Below the pieces are notes generated by a model. The model did no database searches and was not told where the DNA came from. It worked only from the letters and a program-made list of their open reading frames with translations. A program made the translations under genes and the position numbers. Positions 6,545 through 8,440 of a stretch of 8,440 nucleotides of DNA are shown in pieces; positions within the stretch are counted from its first letter, which is position 1, and every line of letters starts with the position of its first letter. This DNA comes from JAERML01 sp035687895 (GTDB taxonomy: Bacteria; Bacteroidota; Ignavibacteria; UBA10030; UBA6906), in contig DASRUE010000127.1 in the NCBI GenBank assembly GCA_035687895.1, forward strand, positions 1 to 8,440, given 5' to 3'.

Positions 6545-7546
6545 ATGCTCACCCTCGTCATTGTCATCATTCTCCTCGCTCTGCTGTTTGATTTCTTGAA
6601 CGGCATGAATGACGCCGCGAACTCCATCGCGACGATCGTGTCGACCAGGGTTCTCTCTCCCCGGCTGGCGGTCCTTTGGGCAGCATTCTTCAATTTTGTT
6701 GCCGCGTTCGGGTTCGGCGTACACGTTGCCAATACCATCGGGAAGGGGATCGTTGATCTTGCAGTCGTCAACGAACATCTCATTCTTGCCGCACTGGTGG
6801 GAGCGATCATCTGGACTCACCTCTGTACACATTATGGTCTTCCCATCAGCGTGTCACATGCACTGATTGGTGGTCTTGCAGGTGCGGGGGTGGCGAAGGG
6901 AGGGTTGGATGCGTTAGTAGTGGGTGGGCTGACGAAGGTTACGATTTTCATTTTTCTCTCCCCCACGCTTGGCATGGTAATGGCCTTCTTCTTCATGGTC
7001 GGGGTGACGTGGCTGGTTCGGAAGTCCTCTCCCAACAGAGTGGATCGGACATTTCGCGTGGGTCAACTCATCTCGTCGGCAGCGTACGGTCTTGGTCATG
7101 GCACGAACGATGCGCAGAAGACCATGGGAATCATCGCGCTCGTGCTCTTCACAGCCGGGTATCTCGGAGACACATTCTACGTGCCAACCTGGGTCATCCT
7201 GTCAGCTCACGCCGCAATTGGTCTGGGGACATACATGGGTGGTTGGAAGGTTGTTCGCACGATGGGTATGAAACTAACACATCTGCGCCCCATCGGTGGA
7301 TTTTGTGCTGAGACTGCTAGCGCTTCGATGCTTCTTGGGACCGCGCTCGCCGGGATTCCCGTCAGCACCACACACACAATCGCCGGGGCAATTATCGGAG
7401 TGGGGTCAACACGACGTCTCTCCGCCGTCCGCTGGGGAATCGCGGGCAAGATCGTCTGGGCGTGGGTGTTGACAATTCCAGCTGCCGCGATTATGTCTGC
7501 AGGGACATACTACATCGTTGAGGCTCTCTTCTCGTTTTTCTCATGA
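6545..7546 (+). CDS. PiT-family inorganic phosphate permease
   Basis: A 333-residue integral inner-membrane protein of the PiT (PF01384) family, which takes up phosphate (or metal-phosphate) coupled to a proton or sodium gradient. The two inverted halves each carry a signature: FLNGMNDAANSIATIVSTR (17-35) in the first half and GHGTNDAQKTMGIIA (184-198) in the second. The second pair of matching motifs is GLPISVSHALIGG (98-110) and GIPVSTTHTIAGAIIG (270-285). About ten hydrophobic spans can be counted, from the first 18 residues to AWVLTIPAAAIMSAGTYYIVE. The length fits the short bacterial type that pairs with DUF47 proteins; the large cytoplasmic loop of E. coli PitA is absent. ATG 6545 has only a weak purine stretch before it, consistent with translation coupled to the upstream gene's transcript. 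No terminator was found after the stop. Confidence 0.95.
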   Translation: MLTLVIVIILLALLFDFLNGMNDAANSIATIVSTRVLSPRLAVLWAAFFNFVAAFGFGVHVANTIGKGIVDLAVVNEHLILAALVGAIIWTHLCTHYGLPISVSHALIGGLAGAGVAKGGLDALVVGGLTKVTIFIFLSPTLGMVMAFFFMVGVTWLVRKSSPNRVDRTFRVGQLISSAAYGLGHGTNDAQKTMGIIALVLFTAGYLGDTFYVPTWVILSAHAAIGLGTYMGGWKVVRTMGMKLTHLRPIGGFCAETASASMLLGTALAGIPVSTTHTIAGAIIGVGSTRRLSAVRWGIAGKIVWAWVLTIPAAAIMSAGTYYIVEALFSFFS

Positions 7547-7698
7547 CTTATGTTACTCACATCGTTTCATGATTTGACCCTACTTTGTTGTTTCAACCCG
7601 GTGCAAGACGTTGGATGGATCTTCTCCGGTATTAATGTCGACCGAGGGAGACGCGCGCTTCCGGGCACGTTAGCTAGTGCATCAACCGAAGGAGTCGA
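7547..7698. other. Intergenic spacer between the PiT gene and the tRNA promoter
   Basis: No convincing coding frame or terminator hairpin is seen. An imperfect inverted repeat (TCAACCGA at 7682-7689, TCGATTGA at 7695-7702; one mismatch) abuts the tRNA promoter and overlaps its -35 box; it may be chance. Confidence 0.4.
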
Positions 7699-7727
7699 TT
7701 GACATTAAATCCATTTTTCTCTATCTT
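7699..7727 (+). promoter_or_regulatory. Strong sigma-70-type promoter of tRNA-Asn
   Basis: TTGACA (7699-7704) and TATCTT (7722-7727) are separated by 17 nt. Transcription would start near 7734, leaving a leader of about 45 nt before the tRNA. The match to consensus and the position make this the best promoter in the window. Confidence 0.7.
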
Positions 7728-7779
7728 GTGTCCACTTCTTGAATTGTTCTGCTCCGTTTCCTTCTTCAAGGAGATTCAT

Positions 7780-7854
7780 TCCGCGATAGCTCAATGGTAG
7801 AGCATGCGGCTGTTAACCGCAGGGTTGCAGGTTCGAGTCCTGCTCGCGGAGCCA
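7780..7854 (+). tRNA. tRNA-Asn(GTT), CCA encoded
   Basis: The full cloverleaf can be drawn: acceptor TCCGCGA (7780-7786) with TCGCGGA (7844-7850), D-stem GCTC/GAGC, anticodon stem TGCGG (7805-7809) with CCGCA (7817-7821), anticodon loop CTGTTAA, T-stem GCAGG/CCTGC with loop TTCGAGT, discriminator G at 7851 and an encoded CCA at 7852-7854. The anticodon in the loop is GTT, so the tRNA reads AAC/AAU. A broken copy of its 3' part lies at 8146-8216. Confidence 0.97.
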
Positions 7855-7856
7855 AG

Positions 7857-7880
7857 AGCCTGGAAGCAATTCCGGGCTTT
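7857..7880 (+). terminator. Hairpin terminator after tRNA-Asn
   Basis: AGCCTGGAA (7857-7865) pairs with TTCCGGGCT (7870-7878), including one G-U pair, around a GCAA tetraloop, starting 3 nt after the encoded CCA. The T tract is short (TTT, then CC), so termination may be partial and the GIY-YIG gene could be read through from the tRNA promoter. Confidence 0.55.
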
Positions 7881-7888
7881 CCGCTTTA

Positions 7889-8147
7889 GTGGCGCACTTC
7901 CTTTACATCATTTACTCCGACAGCGGGGACCGCTACTATGTCGGTTCTTCCGCGACTCCTGACCACCGCCTCCATTTTCACAACACGATGGAGAAGGGTT
8001 TTACTGCACGCTACCGACCATGGAAACTTGTATACACACGTACGTTTCCGACAAAAAAAAGAAGCGCAAGCCGCCGAGCGAAGGGTAAAGTCATGGAAAA
8101 GCCGGAGAATGATCAGTCGCCTGATTTCGGGTGAGGACCTCCTCTAG
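7889..8147 (+). pseudogene. Small GIY-YIG nuclease-domain protein, frameshifted in an A8 run
   Basis: From GTG 7889 the frame encodes AHFLYIIYSDSGDRYYVGSS, a GIY-YIG core (YII and YVG), then Arg27 at the usual catalytic arginine position and KGFTARYRPWKLVYTRTF, typical of the roughly 85-residue single-domain family (UvrC N-terminal-like). After FPTKK (A8 at 8053-8060) the frame goes to an unrelated basic tail ending at 8134. With one A removed, the reading continues as EAQAAERRVKSWKSRRMISRLISGEDLL and stops at 8147, exactly the family's C-terminus with the catalytic Glu (residue 63) and the KSWKSRRMI signature. So the gene as written is broken, unless slippage on the A run restores some product or the base is a sequencing error. 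The frame is open back into the tRNA 3' half, no ribosome-binding site is seen, and the restored stop TAG overlaps the start of the second tRNA copy. Confidence 0.75.
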
Positions 8148-8160
8148 CATGCGGCTGTTA

Positions 8161-8177
8161 TCCCGACTCTGTCGGGA
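8161..8177. repeat. 17-nt perfect palindrome, copy 1 (TCT loop)
   Basis: TCCCGAC-TCT-GTCGGGA, two 7-nt arms around 3 nt. It sits where the anticodon loop's last base and the 3' anticodon stem of the tRNA copy should be. It shares both arms exactly with the palindrome at 8187-8203. Confidence 0.85.
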
Positions 8178-8186
8178 TGCAGGTTC

Positions 8187-8203
8187 TCCCGACAAAGTCG
8201 GGA
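8187..8203. repeat. 17-nt perfect palindrome, copy 2 (AAA loop)
   Basis: TCCCGAC-AAA-GTCGGGA, with arms identical to copy 1 and a different loop. It begins inside the T-loop of the tRNA copy, after TTC, and replaces five bases. GCAG and CTGC of the T-stem still flank it, so it would prolong that arm in RNA. Confidence 0.85.
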
Positions 8204-8221
8204 CTGCTCGCGGAGCTCAAC

Positions 8222-8250
8222 GCTCTGGTCAAAGATTGGCCAGAGCTTTT
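8222..8250 (+). terminator. Rho-independent terminator after the broken tRNA copy
   Basis: GCTCTGGTCA (8222-8231) pairs with TGGCCAGAGC (8237-8246), ten pairs including one G-U, around a 5-nt loop, followed by TTTT and, after CCTGC, TTTTT. Its sequence is unrelated to the hairpin after the intact tRNA, which matters for the origin of the duplication. Confidence 0.75.
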
Positions 8251-8260
8251 CCTGCTTTTT

Positions 8261-8285
8261 GGACGTGGCCTCACCGATCACGTCC
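8261..8285. repeat. Perfect 7-nt inverted repeat
   Basis: GGACGTG (8261-8267) and CACGTCC (8279-8285) are separated by 11 nt. It could be an operator or a chance dyad. It is just downstream of the terminator and about 100 nt before the promoter-like site at the right edge. Confidence 0.35.
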
Positions 8286-8380
8286 TACACTTCTGCAATC
8301 GCTGCTTCCCCCATGCGATAGGCACACCTAGCTGGACCCCCACCGAAGGGGAGTGACCCTCTCAATCCAGTGGCAAACCG

Positions 8381-8408
8381 TTGCTTTCCTTCCTCATTTT
8401 CTTATATT
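8381..8408 (+). promoter_or_regulatory. Promoter-like site at the right edge
   Basis: TTGCTT (8381-8386) and TATATT (8403-8408) are separated by 16 nt, in an AT-rich stretch. It would drive a gene beyond the window. An inverted repeat (TTGCCC at 8413-8418, GGGCAA at 8431-8436) lies at the expected transcript start. Confidence 0.35.
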
Positions 8409-8440
8409 TCAATTGCCCTTTTGTGCCAGGGGGCAACTGT

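Larger units (their letters stand above)
8146..8216 (+). pseudogene. Broken copy of the 3' part of tRNA-Asn, interrupted by two palindromes
   Basis: Three blocks match the intact tRNA in order and without mismatch: 8146-8160 = 7801-7815 (15 nt, end of D-arm through the anticodon loop), 8178-8186 = 7826-7834 (9 nt, T-arm 5' side) and 8204-8216 = 7840-7852 (13 nt, T-stem and acceptor 3' side). The 5' acceptor strand and D-arm are absent. Ten bases (7816-7825) and five bases (7835-7839) of the original are each replaced by a 17-nt palindrome. It cannot fold as a tRNA. A separate terminator follows at once, so the copy keeps the context of a tRNA gene end. Confidence 0.85.

Noticed and set aside
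8161..8203. CRISPR-like repeat-spacer unit
   Set aside because: Only two short palindromes exist, the 9 nt between them is tRNA sequence, and no cas gene is near.
8146..8216. Functional second tRNA, or a tRNA with introns at the palindromes
   Set aside because: The 5' acceptor strand and D-arm are absent, and the palindromes replace tRNA bases, so removing them would not restore a tRNA.
8131..8331. Open frame of 66 codons running through the broken tRNA and terminator
   Set aside because: Its sequence is made of tRNA remnant, palindromes and terminator hairpin; no motif or ribosome-binding site supports it.

Overview
The window reads as an ordinary chromosomal stretch of a mid-GC, Gram-negative bacterium, with one small region that looks mobile or decaying near the right end. 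The gene families (soluble CuA-type cupredoxin, RskA-like anti-sigma sequence, exported YyaL/DUF255 protein, WxxGxW-repeat protein, DUF47-PiT pair, small GIY-YIG protein beside a tRNA) suggest the Bacteroidota/Ignavibacteriota/Chlorobiota group. That placement is inference from gene content only. Promoter-like sites have TTGACA/TATAAT-like hexamers.

Left part (1-3416, all +): the end of a cupredoxin carrying a full set of CuA copper ligands, then an ECF sigma factor whose C-terminus looks like a zinc-less anti-sigma domain fused in cis, then a long thioredoxin-like DUF255 (YyaL/SSP411) protein with an N-terminal lipoprotein-type signal. The genes are close together and could be co-transcribed.

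Middle (3417-5372): a small exported WxxGxW-repeat protein on the minus strand, a class I SAM-dependent methyltransferase (best start GTG 3947), a small uncharacterised minus-strand gene with its own promoter-like site, and the ribosome-rescue peptidyl-tRNA hydrolase ArfB with an intact GGQ motif.

Phosphate part (5373-7546): after arfB lies a promoter-like site and a strong ribosome-binding site leading into a broken N-terminal remnant of an aminoacyl-histidine dipeptidase gene (pepD). Next come a DUF47/PhoU-like Pit accessory protein and a PiT-family phosphate permease, a standard low-affinity phosphate uptake pair.

Right part (7547-8440): tRNA-Asn(GTT) with a good promoter and a downstream hairpin, then a GIY-YIG nuclease gene frameshifted in an A8 run, then a second, broken copy of the 3' part of the same tRNA followed by its own terminator. 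The broken copy carries two 17-nt perfect palindromes with the same arms. Each begins in what would be a tRNA loop (anticodon loop, T-loop), and each replaces the tRNA bases that follow. Two tRNA 3' segments around a small nuclease gene look like a mini-islet at a tRNA gene, or a decayed tandem tRNA pair. This is the most unusual part of the window. A promoter-like site at the right edge probably serves a gene beyond it.
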